Origin: Cladocopium goreaui
Taxonomy: Eukaryota; Sar; Dinophyceae; Suessiales; Symbiodiniaceae
Assembly (NCBI GenBank): GCA_947184155.2
Contig: CAMXCT020000468.1
Coordinates: 1-64,000 of the forward strand
DNA: 64,000 bases
Direction of reading: 5' to 3'
This document shows, one piece after another, positions 35,756-47,466 of this stretch (position 1 is its first letter; each line of letters begins with the position of its first letter). The position numbers and the translations under genes are program-made. Below the pieces are notes generated by a model, which worked only from the letters and a program-made list of their open reading frames with translations, searched no databases and had not been told where the DNA came from.

Positions 35756-38480
35756 CCTGTCAGCACTGCCGGTGAGAACTTTGCCGCCATCCGGTGACCA
35801 GCACAGGGCGCGGATCGCTGATTGATGACCTGCCGGGCGACCCAAAAACCGATGGTTTCCCCCTGTTGGAAAGTGACTGATGCTTTGGGGTTGCATATTT
35901 TCAGAAACTATCACTTCAAAAAGGTCCCCAACAAAACTATATACTTCTAATTAAAGGCCATTGGAAAGAGAAATCTGATGAAAAATGGATGGCCCAGCTT
36001 TGGCTGGGTCAAGTCAAATTTGGATCTGAATATTTTGGATGCTCAACCCAAACTGCTGATTGGAAACCAAAATTACTGAGCAAACATCTTCAAACAGTTT
36101 TGCAAAGGTCAAAGATTCATCTGAGAAGTTGGAGTTGTAGACCTACCCACCTGTCAATTCGGCCGCAAGGTTCCATTGGTGAAGATCGCCTCTGGTCCAC
36201 ACCTAAAGCAAAGCGGAGAGGACCCCTTCATCTTAGGATTGATACGCAGGAAAACGTTGGCAGAAAAGCCCTAGTTGTGATATGGTCTGAGTAAGAAACC
36301 AGGATTTCCTGAAAGAGTTCCCCTGAATTGTCAAGCTGTCAACTTTGGTTACCAACACGCTGTTTTGACAAAGCTGGGCTGCTGGCTCAGAGAATTGCAT
36401 CAGCCTTAGCCAAAACAACGGGTGACAATAGTTCCGACACCACCTTTTCACACCTCATGGAAAGTCTATGGAAAGAATGTGTTGAGTTGGAACATACTAA
36501 AACTGTGTTGTTTGACGTCGCCAAAACCAGAAATCCACTGCCACTGAGGTGACATGACACCCCAGTGCCTCCCCCGCAGAGCTCCGGGCACCGCTTTGAC
36601 CCCAGCACAGGTGCCCACCCTGGCAACGTGTGCAACGTGGAATCCAATTAAAAAAAAACACTGGGGCCTTCGGGACGGACCGGGGAAAATCCATGAAACT
36701 TTGAACCTCTACCCAAAAAATAACCTATGAACCCTATGGATTCATGGTGATATTCAGTGATATCATGTGATATCCACCATCTTTCTGAGGAATTGAACTC
36801 CATGGGATTTCAGCTGTGTCCATCGCTGAATCTGCCACCTCTGAGCGTCAGACCTGAGCTTCGCAACTTCCTGCCATCCATCACAGTGCCAGATCCGTGT
36901 GGTGGCGCCCGTACCTGAGGATCAACAACCGAAACGGGAAATGGTCATGTCGTCTGGTACCGGGAAATGGTCAGTGATCAAGAAGTAAATCTAGATCCAA
37001 ATATTAATGTAGATTATTTCCAATTCGTTCCCGTATCTATGTTCAAATACGAAAGTCACCTGGGATAATCTTTCCAAGTAGGAATGGATATCTTTAAAAC
37101 ATACTCCATCCCATCAAACAAACTGACTTGGGAAACTGATATCACTGGTATCAATTGCAGAATCAGCTGACCCACATGAGCTATGGCCCCCACTGCCGCT
37201 CGCAAGCTGTGTGCCATCCCAAACCCAGTCCAGAGACCTGGCACTTCGCAGAATCTATCAGAATTTTCCACGATTCGATCTGATTCTCAGAATCTTCCTT
37301 TCCCACGATCCGACACTCGATGGCCTTATAGCTCCAGAGTGTCCAGAAAGTGTCGCAAAGACCTGCAGCTGTGTTATCTGTCAATTACGCCGCTGGTATG
37401 TCGTATCCACACGTTTAATGGCTTTGCATTTATGAATCTCATTGAAATTCCACTTTTTGCAGGTTAAACCTCCTGTTTTTCAAGATCCTTCCCCTCACCC
37501 CAACGCAACAACGTACCTCAAAGGATCGTCGGTCATGCGGAGCCACATGGGATTGCCACAAGACGATGGTGGAGTCGGCCAGTCCGGTGGCAATGACCAC
37601 ACGGTTCTGTGTTCGAACCTGCTTCGGGTAAGGACATGTCAGGAAAGGATATGGAGATGCAGCAAGAGACAATTCTCAAATGTTGAGGTGTAACCAGCAT
37701 TTTCTAAGGTCACCAACATGTCAACCCCCATTGCCATGTAAACCTGCTCGCACCTTGGAGCCGTTGCGGGAAACTACTTGGATCGTCATTTTCCCAACAT
37801 TTTGTGTAGGAACATAAGAAAACATACCAGAAAACAGTGGTTTCTCATTGAGTTTCTCACATCATTTTGGAAATTGGGAACTTTCCGACTCCCCATGTTG
37901 GATTGCAATACAGAGTACGTACCCAGGTTCTGACTGTGCTACCGAATCGCAGTGGCCATTGAGAATGGCGACGTCCTCCCAACACAATGGGTCCATTCGC
38001 GATGCCTCGCCGCAATCAGGGTTTCACACACTCCCATTCTAAGTAAACATCCCATATTTCTCAAAAAGTCAACACCAGAAACATCGAAAGTCTGCTGTGA
38101 TTTCCAGGGCCATTGCTCAAGGTCTGCCGGGCCTTCCATATCCGGGCGGTTTTATCATCGCCGCAGCCGAAAACTCGGAGCGCACCGTCCACAGGAAGAC
38201 CTGTGGAGAGGTGCGGAAGATGTCCGGTGAATATGTCGGTGTGACCTTGGCCGATGCGAAAAAAACAAAACACACTTTGGTCTTCACAAAAACTGACCAT
38301 TTTTTTAATCCTACCAAAACTGCCGCATGTTTGGCACTGGAAACCGACAACTGCAACCCCTTTAAACACCATTTTCCAGAACCCCAAACAGAAACTAAGC
38401 ATAGATCCACGAAGAATGCCACTGTGCCACTGGCCTCCCATTGCCTTTGTGCGGGCCAGAAACGCACGTTGTCATCAACC
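35756..38480 (-). CDS. WD40-repeat protein, multi-exon (partial model)
   Basis: Minus-strand exons that each carry a WD40 blade edge: 38480-38435 (VDDNVRFWPAQRQWE); about 38244-38098 (ALRVFGCGDDKTARIWKA); about 38001-37936 (WEDVAILNGHCDSV, donor TCG|GTAGCA); 37621-37517 (VVIATGLADSTIVLWQ, donor GAG|GTACGT); 36914-36847 (TGATTRIWHCDGWQEVAKL, acceptor CAG, donor AG|GTCTGA); 35829-35756 (GHQSAIRALCWSPDGGKVLT, acceptor GGCAG). WD40 propellers are protein-binding scaffolds, so a specific role cannot be given. Start, stop and some exons were not found. The segment at 36647-36540 may hold another. Confidence 0.55.
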
Positions 38481-38842
38481 TCAGCTAAGATCCGATGCCA
38501 TATGGGTCTGAACATCTGCAACCAGACATGAAAAATGTCTTAAATCTGTTCGCTGCTTGATGTCCACTGGCAGGATTGAGGAATGTAAAAATAGTCCTCG
38601 GTTGCATTGTTGCATGGATTTAGTGAATCACTCAATAGCGAGTTGCAATTGGTTGATATATTCTTCTTTGTTCCTATCCTCCCTTAAATCTTCTCCATGT
38701 AGTACATCATGATTTGGATGTTGATCACTTGTTGGTGTTTCTTTTGTTTGAAAATACACCGCCGGACTGAAAGTTAGAATGCGACTTTGGTGGAAAGGCA
38801 TGGATTTCAAGAAAAAAAACGCGTACCGCGTGAGAAATCCGG

Positions 38843-39003
38843 GACGCATTCTAAGCCTATTTATTTAACCCTGAAACCCCTAATATAAACCTGTTTATTT
38901 AGTCATGAAACCCCTAAAACTCCAAGTTGTTTAACGAATTTTCGACCGTCCCGTGTCTTCCATGTACTGCAAATATGGAAAACATGCATGTAAATTGCAA
39001 AAA
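38843..39003. repeat. Direct repeat, left copy
   Basis: GACGCATTCTAA...CCTATTTATTTA...GAATTTTCGACCGTCC...GTCTTCCATG...GCATGTAAATTGCAAAA. The same ordered blocks lie at 39508-39636. Confidence 0.85.
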
Positions 39004-39507
39004 AAAACTACCGAACACATAACGAAAAATAATAAAAAACATTTTCAAAATAATGAAAAATCACTGAAAAATAATCATTAAAAAAAAAAATAAAACCCAA
39101 GGAAAAATAATGAAAACCATTTTCCAAATAATGAAAAATCAGTGAAAAACATCTTCAAAATAATGAAAAACATCTTCAAAATAATGAAAAATCAATGAAA
39201 CATATATATATATTAAAAAACAATGAACAAGAATGAAAAACATCTTCAAAATAGTGAAAAACCAATGAAAACTAATGGATCTACCCATGACCAAAAAAAA
39301 ATGTCATAATACGGAGGAAAAAATGCAATATCGCCATCCGCCGATCCAAGAACACCTCGTTTACTCACATCTAATATGTGTGTACATGCACATATATACG
39401 TAAAATATACAGCGCATATAAATGTGTGTATAATGCCGTGTTTGAACGTTACCATCCTGTTTAAATTAACATTTAATTATCGTGGGGAATATCGTGGGAA
39501 AATCCCC

Positions 39508-39636
39508 GACGCGCATTCTAAACCTATTTATTTAGTCCTGAAACCCTTAAAATTTTAAAAATGTTTGACGAATTTTCGACCGTCCTGTGTCTTCCATGCA
39601 CTGCAAATATGCAGAATATGCATGTAAATTGCAAAA
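39508..39636. repeat. Direct repeat, right copy
   Basis: Matches 38843-39003 with an internal 30-bp deletion and scattered substitutions. The pair brackets about 500 bp of AT-rich simple DNA. Confidence 0.85.
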
Positions 39637-39691
39637 GCATCCATCCATGAACAATAGAGTGGATGTGCAACACGGCTCGCGAAATCGAAGC

Positions 39692-39957
39692 AGCCACTCA
39701 GCCACTCAGCCACTCTGGCAGAGCGGCTGACGCAGCCACTCACCCACTCAGCCACTCTGAGTGACTGAGTGGCTGAGTGGCTGGTCCAGCCTCTCTGGCT
39801 GAGTGGCTGAGTGGCTGGTCTAGCCACTCTGGCAGAGTGGCAGATTGGCTGAGTGGCTGCTCCAGCCACTCTGCCGCAGCCACTCAGCCATTCTGGCAGA
39901 GGGGCTGACGCAGCCACTCAGCCACTCTGAGTGACTGAGTGGCTGAGTGGCTGGAGA
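39692..39957. repeat. Left array of a GC-rich palindrome
   Basis: Tandem CAGCCACTCAGCCACTC and CCACTCTGGCAGAGTGG words. The latter is its own reverse complement except for the centre base, so the array is palindromic at several scales. The same family forms the array at 43219-43479 on the other side of the AT-rich island. Confidence 0.9.
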
Positions 39958-39979
39958 GCCATTGGAGTGTAAGCAATAT

Positions 39980-40011
39980 TACCCAGACCTAATTTTTCTT
40001 AGGTCTGGGTA
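39980..40011. other. Perfect hairpin inside the left array
   Basis: ACCCAGACCTAA pairs with TTAGGTCTGGGT across a six-base loop TTTTTC (12-bp perfect stem, 13 with the outer T-A). It lies just inside the palindrome array at the edge of the AT-rich island. Confidence 0.85.
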
Positions 40012-40565
40012 GTATCTCAAGTGAGGTTTTATGGTAATTTAGGGCTCCTTCCTTTATTCATCCAGGCACTGGGGAATATATATGGAATCTTAGGCAAACA
40101 GGCAAACATCTGTGTTAAAGGGTTGTGAGAAAGAAGTCATTAGTCATTTGTGTTAAAGGGGTTCGCTCTGTGGGTCTCTGCGGATCATCATGGCGAAAGG
40201 AATGAGACATTTGGTTATAGTTCCAATGTTTTCATATATGTATGTTATTAAAGAAATTATATACATATATAGCTAGACACAAACACACCTAAGGTCATAT
40301 CATCCACCTCCATCATTTCGTCATTTGCCACAGTTCATTTTCACAACAGTTCATATCATTTCATCACAGTATCAACACAAAATAAAACCACATAAATTCA
40401 TACATCATCATCCCACATCATTTCATCATCATCCATCATCACATAAATTCATATCATAAAATGTCATCATCATATTTTATCATAATATATTATTATTAAA
40501 TAATATCATAAATATAAATCATCCACGTCTAACATTCCTATGTTCGTATATGACAAATTATGGGG
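40012..40565. other. AT-rich non-coding DNA of the island
   Basis: Rich in TCATCATCA and CATAAATTCATATCA words. No open frame of note. Confidence 0.5.
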
Positions 40566-40907
40566 TTAAAGTCTTTTAAAGTTTTTTGGTGTAATGGTTT
40601 TCCAGATTTGTTTCAATTTTGCAATTCTGGTTTCATCATCTTTTAAGTATTCCTCCATATATGTTTGTTTTTTCTCTTCTTCCTTTTTGAGTTTTTCCTT
40701 GTTGGAATGTCTGTCGGTTTTAAGATGTTTGGACAATCTGCATTGTTTCACATTCCGTTGGCAAATGTCGCAGAATACTTCCTTTTGATTATATACTTTG
40801 TTACTCTCCTTTTGTTTCTCCAAGCATTCAATACACATTCTATTCATTCCATTGAACTCGTCACCTTTTTTGTTTTTCTTACACTTTGTACACTTTCTAC
40901 TCTCCAT
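40566..40907 (-). CDS. Small zinc-finger protein of the virus-like island
   Basis: 113 residues from ATG 40907. Two Cys pairs near the N-terminus (KCTKCKKNK and CIECLEKQK) form one probable finger. A C2H2-like finger follows (FCDICQRNVKQCRLSKHLK, then DRH) and a Lys/Glu-rich helical tail. Proteins of this layout are frequent in large DNA viruses and Polinton-type elements (family knowledge). Codon use is AT-rich, unlike the genes outside the island. A nucleic-acid-binding role is likely; the specific target is unknown. Confidence 0.6.
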   Translation of the reverse strand: MESRKCTKCKKNKKGDEFNGMNRMCIECLEKQKESNKVYNQKEVFCDICQRNVKQCRLSKHLKTDRHSNKEKLKKEEEKKQTYMEEYLKDDETRIAKLKQIWKTITPKNFKRL

Positions 40908-40969
40908 ACTATTATAAGGTATTATCCTTTCAATTTTAAGTGTATTTCCTTATATCATAAAATTTCATA

Positions 40970-41400
40970 TTATCTGATATGAAAATTTATGGGTTCAAAT
41001 ATAAATTCCTTGTTGTATTCTTTCATACACTTTGTCAAACTTATTCTCGTCAATAATTGTATTTCCAATAAACGGTTCATTGTCTTTGATATACAACAAT
41101 ATTTTCTTAAACAATCTATAAAGGTTTCATGATTAAAGTTATCATCCATACAGTCAGCATCATTAATATTCATTTCTAACGTGCAAAATGCAACAGTAGA
41201 ATATGAATTGTTACAACATGTTTCAATCCTTGTCCATAATCTTGATAATGTCTCATGTCTTTTTCATTTAATATTAAATTCATGTTATCATCTGGAAATT
41301 CATTCACTAAAGTATTATCAACGTATATTTGAATTTGTTCATCAATATCCTCATCGTCACAAGGGTAAATATCAATTTCAATTGAATCAAAATGACTCAT
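40970..41400 (-). pseudogene. Hypothetical protein, broken by a frameshift
   Basis: A frame from ATG 41400 (MSHFDSIEIDIYPCDDEDID) overlaps a second open frame that runs through LSRLWTRIETCCNNS into MNINDADCMDD and ends at 40970. The second frame is open upstream of its own ATG (41173), so the two are probably halves of one gene with an indel near 41240. Acidic N-terminus, no recognised family. Confidence 0.4.
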
Positions 41401-41636
41401 TATATTTGGGCAACTTTTGCAGGCTACATATTCAGAAATTTTATTACCAATACCATCGGTAAAAATATTTTTGGTAATTCATTTTATTGTTGCATATTCA
41501 CTACATTTACAGCTTAAGATTTTTTGTTTGGTATATTCTTCTTGATTGATTTCACGTTCACTACTTGTATCACTGAATGACATTTCGCTAATATATATAT
41601 AATATTCCTTTAAGTAGATTTCCTATAAATGGTAAT

Positions 41637-42553
41637 TTATATGTTCAGCAATTCATGCCTCAATAGTGGTCGATTGTATCCTTCTAATGTATAATATGTT
41701 TGATTCCAATTTTCATCAATGGACTCTACTGTATACTCACCTTTCAAAAAGTGTGAGGTTCTCTCCTTCTCCGTTGTTGCTTTCTTCCTTTTGATTTTTA
41801 CTTTGTCTCCCACAGATAGTTCAGGATAGAACCTCTGTTTCTTTGCTTTCATTGCAATGTTTAATCTTGACTTGAATTCATTGTCTTTATCTCTGGCTTT
41901 ATACGGTGTTTGACCAGTAGCGGAAAGCACATCTTTTTTATTGTAAGTTAACATAATTTCATCTATGTAGCCTATCCATTGTATATGTTTTTTTTTTATT
42001 TTTTTCATCGTTCTCAACTCTTTTGCATAATTTGTCTTTAACAGTTTTTATAAACCGCTCGGCAAAAGCAGGGTGGCCTCTTGTCCTATACAATTCAATG
42101 CCTTCGCTTTCTACATATGCTTGGAATTCACCACTTGCTATAGCTTTCTCGTCGTCGGTGTATATGATTTCAGGTTTCTTGCCCATCTTCTCTATCGCTT
42201 TCTTTGTTCCTTGAATAACACTGCCTGTCTCTTTCCTTCTTACTGGGACTACGATAGCATACTTACTCAAACAATCAATACAGACTAATCCAGCTCTGTA
42301 TCTTTGTCTTACCTTTAATTTTTTGAGAAATAAAGAATATATCAACTTGGTATCTATGATTGTTATGTGGAGCAACAAAGCTGTTATAGCCTCTCGGGTT
42401 CATTTTTATCTCTACACTCTTTTTGAAAAAATATTCAACATCTTTCATAGTAATAGATTTGTTTTTCTCTCTTGCATCCTTCAAAGTAGTGTTTTTGGAA
42501 CCAAACCCTGCTTTATAAAAGTATATGTTTCCTATGATTTCTTGCTTACTCAT
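41637..42553 (-). pseudogene. DDE integrase (retroviral/Polinton type), frameshifted
   Basis: Three consecutive minus-strand frames form one rve-type integrase. Part 1 (42553-42275) has the first catalytic Asp in HRYQVDIFFI. Part 2 (42378-41959) has CIDCLSKYAIVVPVRR, the second Asp in EIIYTDDEKA and the Glu in HPAFAERFIKTVKDKL. Part 3 (42017-41637) carries the C-terminal YPELSVGDKVKIKRKK segment, like a chromo/SH3-type tail. Junctions lie at A-runs (near 42315 and 41995), and each needs a +1 shift. All three acidic residues survive. It resembles integrases of Maverick/Polinton elements and virophage relatives more than those of LTR retroelements: no RT or protease is adjacent, and a zinc-finger ORF and helicase relic are. 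Inactive as written. Confidence 0.7.
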
Positions 42554-42787
42554 ATCAATATTTTATTAAGTTTATTATATTGAAAAAAAACTAATGTGAA
42601 GAAGAATTGCAGTGGCAACAATAAGCCTCGCAATTGTCAATAGAATGGCACAGTCCATTGTCACCTCTCTGCGCCGTTAAAGTTACTTGACAATTTGCCA
42701 CCTCTGGTATCAAGATTAAATTTAACTCCACAGTTTGCACAACAACCCTTGAACATCTTCAAACATGTTCATCAATGTATTCATCAA

Positions 42788-43160
42788 CTATTTCTCTTCC
42801 TCCTTTTCTGTCTTGTCCTTTGTAACCTTCAACCTTGTTTTTAAAATAGTTAACCACCAAATTCTTAAACATATCTTCGTCGGCTTTATCATTTTTGAAA
42901 AATATACATTATTGAAATCTGTTGCTCTGGTTACAGCACACCATAGCCATTCTTTGCTCACCAAATAGTCGTTGTAATAGTTGTTTCCAATCCTGAACTT
43001 GTAGAGTTCATCACCACTCTCTTTCTTTTTGAGTGATTTTAGGTTATGGTTCAAAGTGTATATGTGGCTGTTCTTAATCAATCCGTTGAAGTTATGTAGC
43101 TATGGCAGTTGAAGTTTACAGGGTTATGTTTGTAAATCAAGTTGCTGTCAATGTCATATA
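42788..43160 (-). pseudogene. SF1 helicase C-terminal relic
   Basis: KEWLWCAVTRATDFNNVYFSK matches motif VI of superfamily 1 (PIF1/RecD-like) helicases, where the usual core is Y-x-A-x-T-R. Upstream, a different frame (NLIYKHNPVNFNC) abuts it through a stop. No Walker A or B is present, so this is only the last domain. It fits a replication gene of a DNA virus or Polinton-like element. Confidence 0.45.
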
Positions 43161-43218
43161 CTCTTGCTTGGATATTGAAATGTTTAAAACTTTATCCGTC
43201 CATTTCATTGATTGATGA

Positions 43219-43479
43219 CTCTGCCGCAGCCACTCAGCCACTCAGCCGCTCTGCCAGAGTGGCTGATGCAGCCACTCAGCCACTCTGCCAGAGTGGCTGG
43301 AGCAGCCACTCAGCCACTCTGCCAGAGTCGCTGACGCAGCCACTCAGCCACTCTGCCAGAGTGGCTGGAGCAGCCACTCAGCCACTCAGCCACTCTGCCA
43401 GCTGCCAGAGTGGCTGGAGCAGCCACTCAGCCACTCAGCCACTCTGCCAGAATGGCTGACGCAGCCACTCTGCCAGAAT
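43219..43479. repeat. Right array of the GC-rich palindrome
   Basis: At least six CCACTCTGCCAGAGTGG palindromes separated by CTGGAGCAG or CTGACGCAG links and CCACTCAG runs. It is the counterpart of 39692-39957. Together they bracket a 3.2-kb AT-rich segment carrying the integrase, and may be its terminal repeats. Confidence 0.9.
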
Positions 43480-46400
43480 CCGGGCACGGATCAACCCTCG
43501 AACCACACGCAAATCTGAATCCCCGAGCTTCTTGCCCCGAATCGGATTGAAACTCGTAAAGCTAGGGACTCCTTGGGACTCTGATGGTTTCCATTGGTTT
43601 CCAATACCTGGGACGCCCCAAAACTATGCCATTCGCCGAGGCGCCACTGCAGCGCTCTGGTTTGGGCGCCTGCGGTGCCTGTGGCACCTTGGGCACCGTG
43701 CCACTGAACCAGGACCACATGGCCAGCGTCTTGAGCCACCTGTGGCACCCTGGAGTCGGTGGTTCTTATGTGTTTTAATAGTTTTCTTAGATATCACTAC
43801 AGTATGGTTGATCTGATGTTGATCTGTTTTTTGGAAATTATATAATGATTTTTTACATATGTTTCAATAGTTGTCTGAGATATTATAATGTGGGATAGCC
43901 AATCTCATAAAGGACGCCCAATTTTTTGGGGGTGGCATAAATCATCCCCAAATGGTAGTTGTGGCATTGGGTTTACTGGGTTTACCACATTTGTCAAATT
44001 CAAAATGGAAGAAGCTTGGAACTCAATCGTTAGGTGGGGACCGTTATGGTCCAAGTTGTCGTCAAAACATGTCAAGACTCTAACAATACCAACATGCTGC
44101 ATATCGAGACCACAGCTCACCCCCACCAACGCCACCAACGCCTCAACGCACCGTCCCACGCCCTGCATTGGCAAGCACTCGAAGCTGCAAAGGCTGCAGC
44201 ATTTTGAGTCATTTCAGAGACCCCCAGCAACCATCATTCCTTTTTTGGGATTGCCTAATTAAGTGGAGAAAGAGCGAAAAAGAATTTCTTGTCGTCGGCC
44301 AGGATAGAACATCTTTCAACATGGGTGTGTTTTCAGATCGTCCAACGGTACCCGAAGCATTTTGCCAAGGCAACAAAGTGCTGGAACTCTGGAACTCGTT
44401 GCAACGCCTCTAAGTACAGCCACGCAGCTGGATTTCGCCGCGACGCTCAAGGCAGATTCAATTGGGAACCAGGGTCAAGCTATGTCAAGCTCAGGTACTT
44501 GCGCTAAGGCTTAGGGATACATGTGTATATATATAATATATCAGTTTAGGCATGATTGCAACCGATTCAAACCGTCTGGCAGGATGTCTTCGTATGCATG
44601 TCCTTGTATGTATATATACACAACATGTATAAATGGATGAGGATTTCGGGGATGCGCACGTCCAATTGGGCTGGTAGTTGGTATCCACCAACCGGGCAGC
44701 CCTTGGGGCAGGGGTTTCTGGAAATGTGTCCAATGGTCCCTTCAAAACACAGCTTTGCACAGGTTCCTTGCACATGCGCTTCAGATGTATGCATGCACGT
44801 GTATTACAAATGAAATGCGTATGTTACAAATTACAAATGACATGTGTATATTGCATTAGATTACGAGTATGATGGGCATGTATCTGTATATGTACATATA
44901 TATATATATACAGTATACAGTTATATACAAAATTATATATATATATATGCACACTCACCATAGCAGGAGTCATAAGCTAGCTACTAACCATTTACTGTAC
45001 CATAGATTTTTGTTTACCTTGCGGAACGGCCAAGAGCATAGATTTTTCATCGCGGAACGGCCGCAGCTGGGGCCGCTCGGGAGGATCCAGGAATCACAAG
45101 GTTCGCAATAGAAAATGGCCACGTTTTATAGGTACAGCAAATCATCCACAAATGGGTCATATTCCATCGCTATTTGAAATTACCAGAGGGTGAATGGATA
45201 GTCTTTCCCCTCAATTGATTGGCAGGATCCGGTAGGCCCGGTAGGGTATTCGTCAAGTTTTAAGAGTTGGGGGCGTTGGGGACCCCCAGACTTTGAACTA
45301 GTTATTTGTTTCAACCCAGCCTAAGAATACTAATGATTTGGGATCATCATACCAATTTCCGGGATGGAAGGTGCAAAATATGAATGAAGCACCAACCAGT
45401 AAATGGTTTCAGTATACTGGTTATACATAAACTTTCATAAACCATTACAAACCCATCCTCCCAAGTGTTTTTGAAGTTAAATTGCTTTCAATAGCACTGG
45501 TTATACATGGTTCTACATAAACCATTACAAACCCATCCTCCCAAGTGTGAAGTTAAATCATTGCTTTCAATAGCAGATCCTCCCATCCTGGAACAGGACC
45601 CCATTTTTGCTATCACTCAGCTGCGGACCAGATGTGGATGCCTGCGGTGGCAAGTCTGCGCTCTGTGCCGCGCTCGCGACTTCCAACACTTGTGTGATGA
45701 CAATTCATGAGGGAAACCAGCTGATATGTGGGAATTTGCTGCTGTACGCGTCTGTTGACATGATAATGGAAAGATTCACCCGTGGGTCCAGTGATTGTCA
45801 GTTATATGACCATTCCGCATTGATGTTAAAAACGTTGGTGAAAATAGATGTCCCACTGGGCACCTGGCATGGCTAGGAACAGCCGCTTTCAAACAGTGTG
45901 GCAGCGCGACATTGGCGTTCCCATCCTCGGTCGAACCATAGAGAAATATGTAAGTTGGAATCATCATCTCATTTCCAGGGATGGAAAACATACGTGCATA
46001 CATACCTGTACATGTATGTATAAATAAATGCGTATTTAAAAAAAAAAACTAAGCCTTTGGAACTATGGATAGCACTCCTATGGTACAGAGAGCAAACTCA
46101 TGTTCACATTCCTGTCATGTCCCGGGGTGTGGAGCGGGGGATAACGTTGATCAATAGCAAAACAGTACGAGACTTGCAATTGATATGAGAAGGGATAATG
46201 ACAACAGCGGATGACATGACGAGCGGCTGATGACGCCCACATTTTAAAACACATGCAAACTATGAAAACAGAACCCGGTGGAAGTATTGATAGTTCCAAG
46301 AGGTCACACCACGATATATATATATATATGTAAATTTGTACGCATATATGTATATGCACATATGTACATCTAAGCTACATGTATGTTTTTTTTATACATA

Positions 46401-46724
46401 CATACATACATAACATAACCTTACATTACCTTACCTTACATGACAGTAGATTACATTACATACATTACATACAGTACATACATTACATACACTACACAGA
46501 CTTGCTCAGACGTCTTATCGACTTGTGATGTGGAATGCAACAGTCGTGCAAAAACACCAACAAAACAAATTGACACGATGAGATGAACCAATATATATAT
46601 ATATACCACAGAAGACATTGACAATATAAACCAACAGCGATATACTAGACGTCCCCCCAGCTGCGACTTAAATGCGCCCAGGGGCGGGACAACATGAAAT
46701 ATATAAAGAAGCAGGTACGTTTAC
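43480..46724. other. Intergenic, no gene supported
   Basis: Short frames only. Notable items are an imperfect tandem duplication at about 45415-45575 (ACTGGTTATACAT...AACCCATCCTCCCAAGTGT twice), (TA)n runs near 44898-44950 and 46316-46330, and ACATT/ACATAC simple repeats at 46400-46495. Confidence 0.6.
45415..45575. repeat. Imperfect tandem duplication (about 80-bp unit)
   Basis: Both units contain ACTGGTTATACAT, CATAAACCATTACAAACCCA, CCTCCCAAGTGT and GCTTTCAATAGCA in the same order. Confidence 0.85.
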
Positions 46725-46826
46725 ACAGGTACCCAGAGGGTGTCTTCGTTGGCCACTGACCCCCTAGGAAACCGGTGGCCCCCTGCAAAGAAAGGAAGTC
46801 TTATATCTATACAGATGGTTCACACA
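46725..46826. repeat. Diverged partial copy of the element's terminal repeat
   Basis: GTGTCTTCGTTGGCCACTGA, GCCCCCTGCAAA and ACAGATGGTTCACACACACA align with the last 150 bp of the direct repeat (47242-47361: GCGTCTTCGTTGGCAGTGAT, GCCCCCTGCAAA, TCAGATGTTACACACACACA). It directly abuts the start of the intact repeat, giving a head-to-tail arrangement. Confidence 0.7.
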
Positions 46827-47361
46827 CACACTAGACAAGAATGGATCATTATATGATCCGGCAGGAACTGAATCCTGAAACATGCAGATTAGATACGAAA
46901 CAATGAAATTAACGATGCATCCTACGAATAATAGAAGTTCTCCTGAATGGTTTCCATGGCCAAGATCGTCATCAAAAATAAATAAATCGGCGACGTGGTT
47001 TTGATAAAATAATCCAAATACATCGGCGACATGGTTTCGGCGAATTAATCCAGAGAGTCAAGAATACTGTCGGCGACATGGTTTCGGCGAAAACTGAGGA
47101 AGATTCTGATGCATCTAAACCAAACGTAAATGACCAACAATAATTCCAGATTGCGACAACAGTGCAGCAACATGACAGCTTGTTCAACAGTTCAAACTGA
47201 GTTCTGCAGGTACACACCAGGACGTCTCCCGATGCATCACCAGAGAATGTGGGCGTCTTCGTTGGCAGTGATCCCACAGACTCTGTCACTGCCCCCTGCA
47301 AATGTAAGAAATTAGAACAAAAGAAGTTTTACATCTGTTCAGATGTTACACACACACACAC
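46827..47361 (-). repeat. Terminal direct repeat, 3' copy (pseudo-LTR)
   Basis: Aligns without gaps to 59272-59806 (offset 12445) with one substitution, ending in an (AC)n run that is one unit shorter here. It contains three spaced copies of CGGCGACATGGTTTCGGCGA or variants. It holds no ATG-initiated ORF of significance. A short hairpin CCGC-ATGTA-GCGG follows at 47361-47373. Confidence 0.92.
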
Positions 47362-47466
47362 CGCATGTAGCGGGGTTCGATTTTGGAAGATCATCGCGGT
47401 CGAGGTCGGCAGAACCAATAAATCAAATGAGCCTACACGATGCTATTGTACAGAGCTGCGGTCATT

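Larger units (their letters stand above)
38490..39691. other. AT-rich spacer with a direct repeat
   Basis: No gene seen. Between about 39000 and 39290 the sequence is low-complexity (GAAAAACATCTTCAAAATAA units). A direct repeat flanks it. Confidence 0.6.
39692..43479 (-). mobile_element. Virus-like (Polinton/virophage-type) island, degraded
   Basis: The island stands out by low GC, bracketing palindrome arrays, and a coherent minus-strand gene set (DDE integrase, zinc-finger protein, helicase end). No major capsid protein, packaging ATPase, protease or protein-primed polymerase B is visible, so it is a remnant or a small derivative. Classification is inference. Confidence 0.5.

Noticed and set aside
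46930..46990. Possible hammerhead ribozyme (TTGATGA...GGAAACC on the minus strand), as found in some Penelope-like repeats
   Set aside because: The invariant C of CUGAUGA is a U, and the intervening bases do not form a convincing stem II. A covariance-model search would decide.
46972..47301. 109-codon frame identical in both terminal repeats
   Set aside because: Starts at TTG, has no family likeness, and its identity only reflects the repeat.
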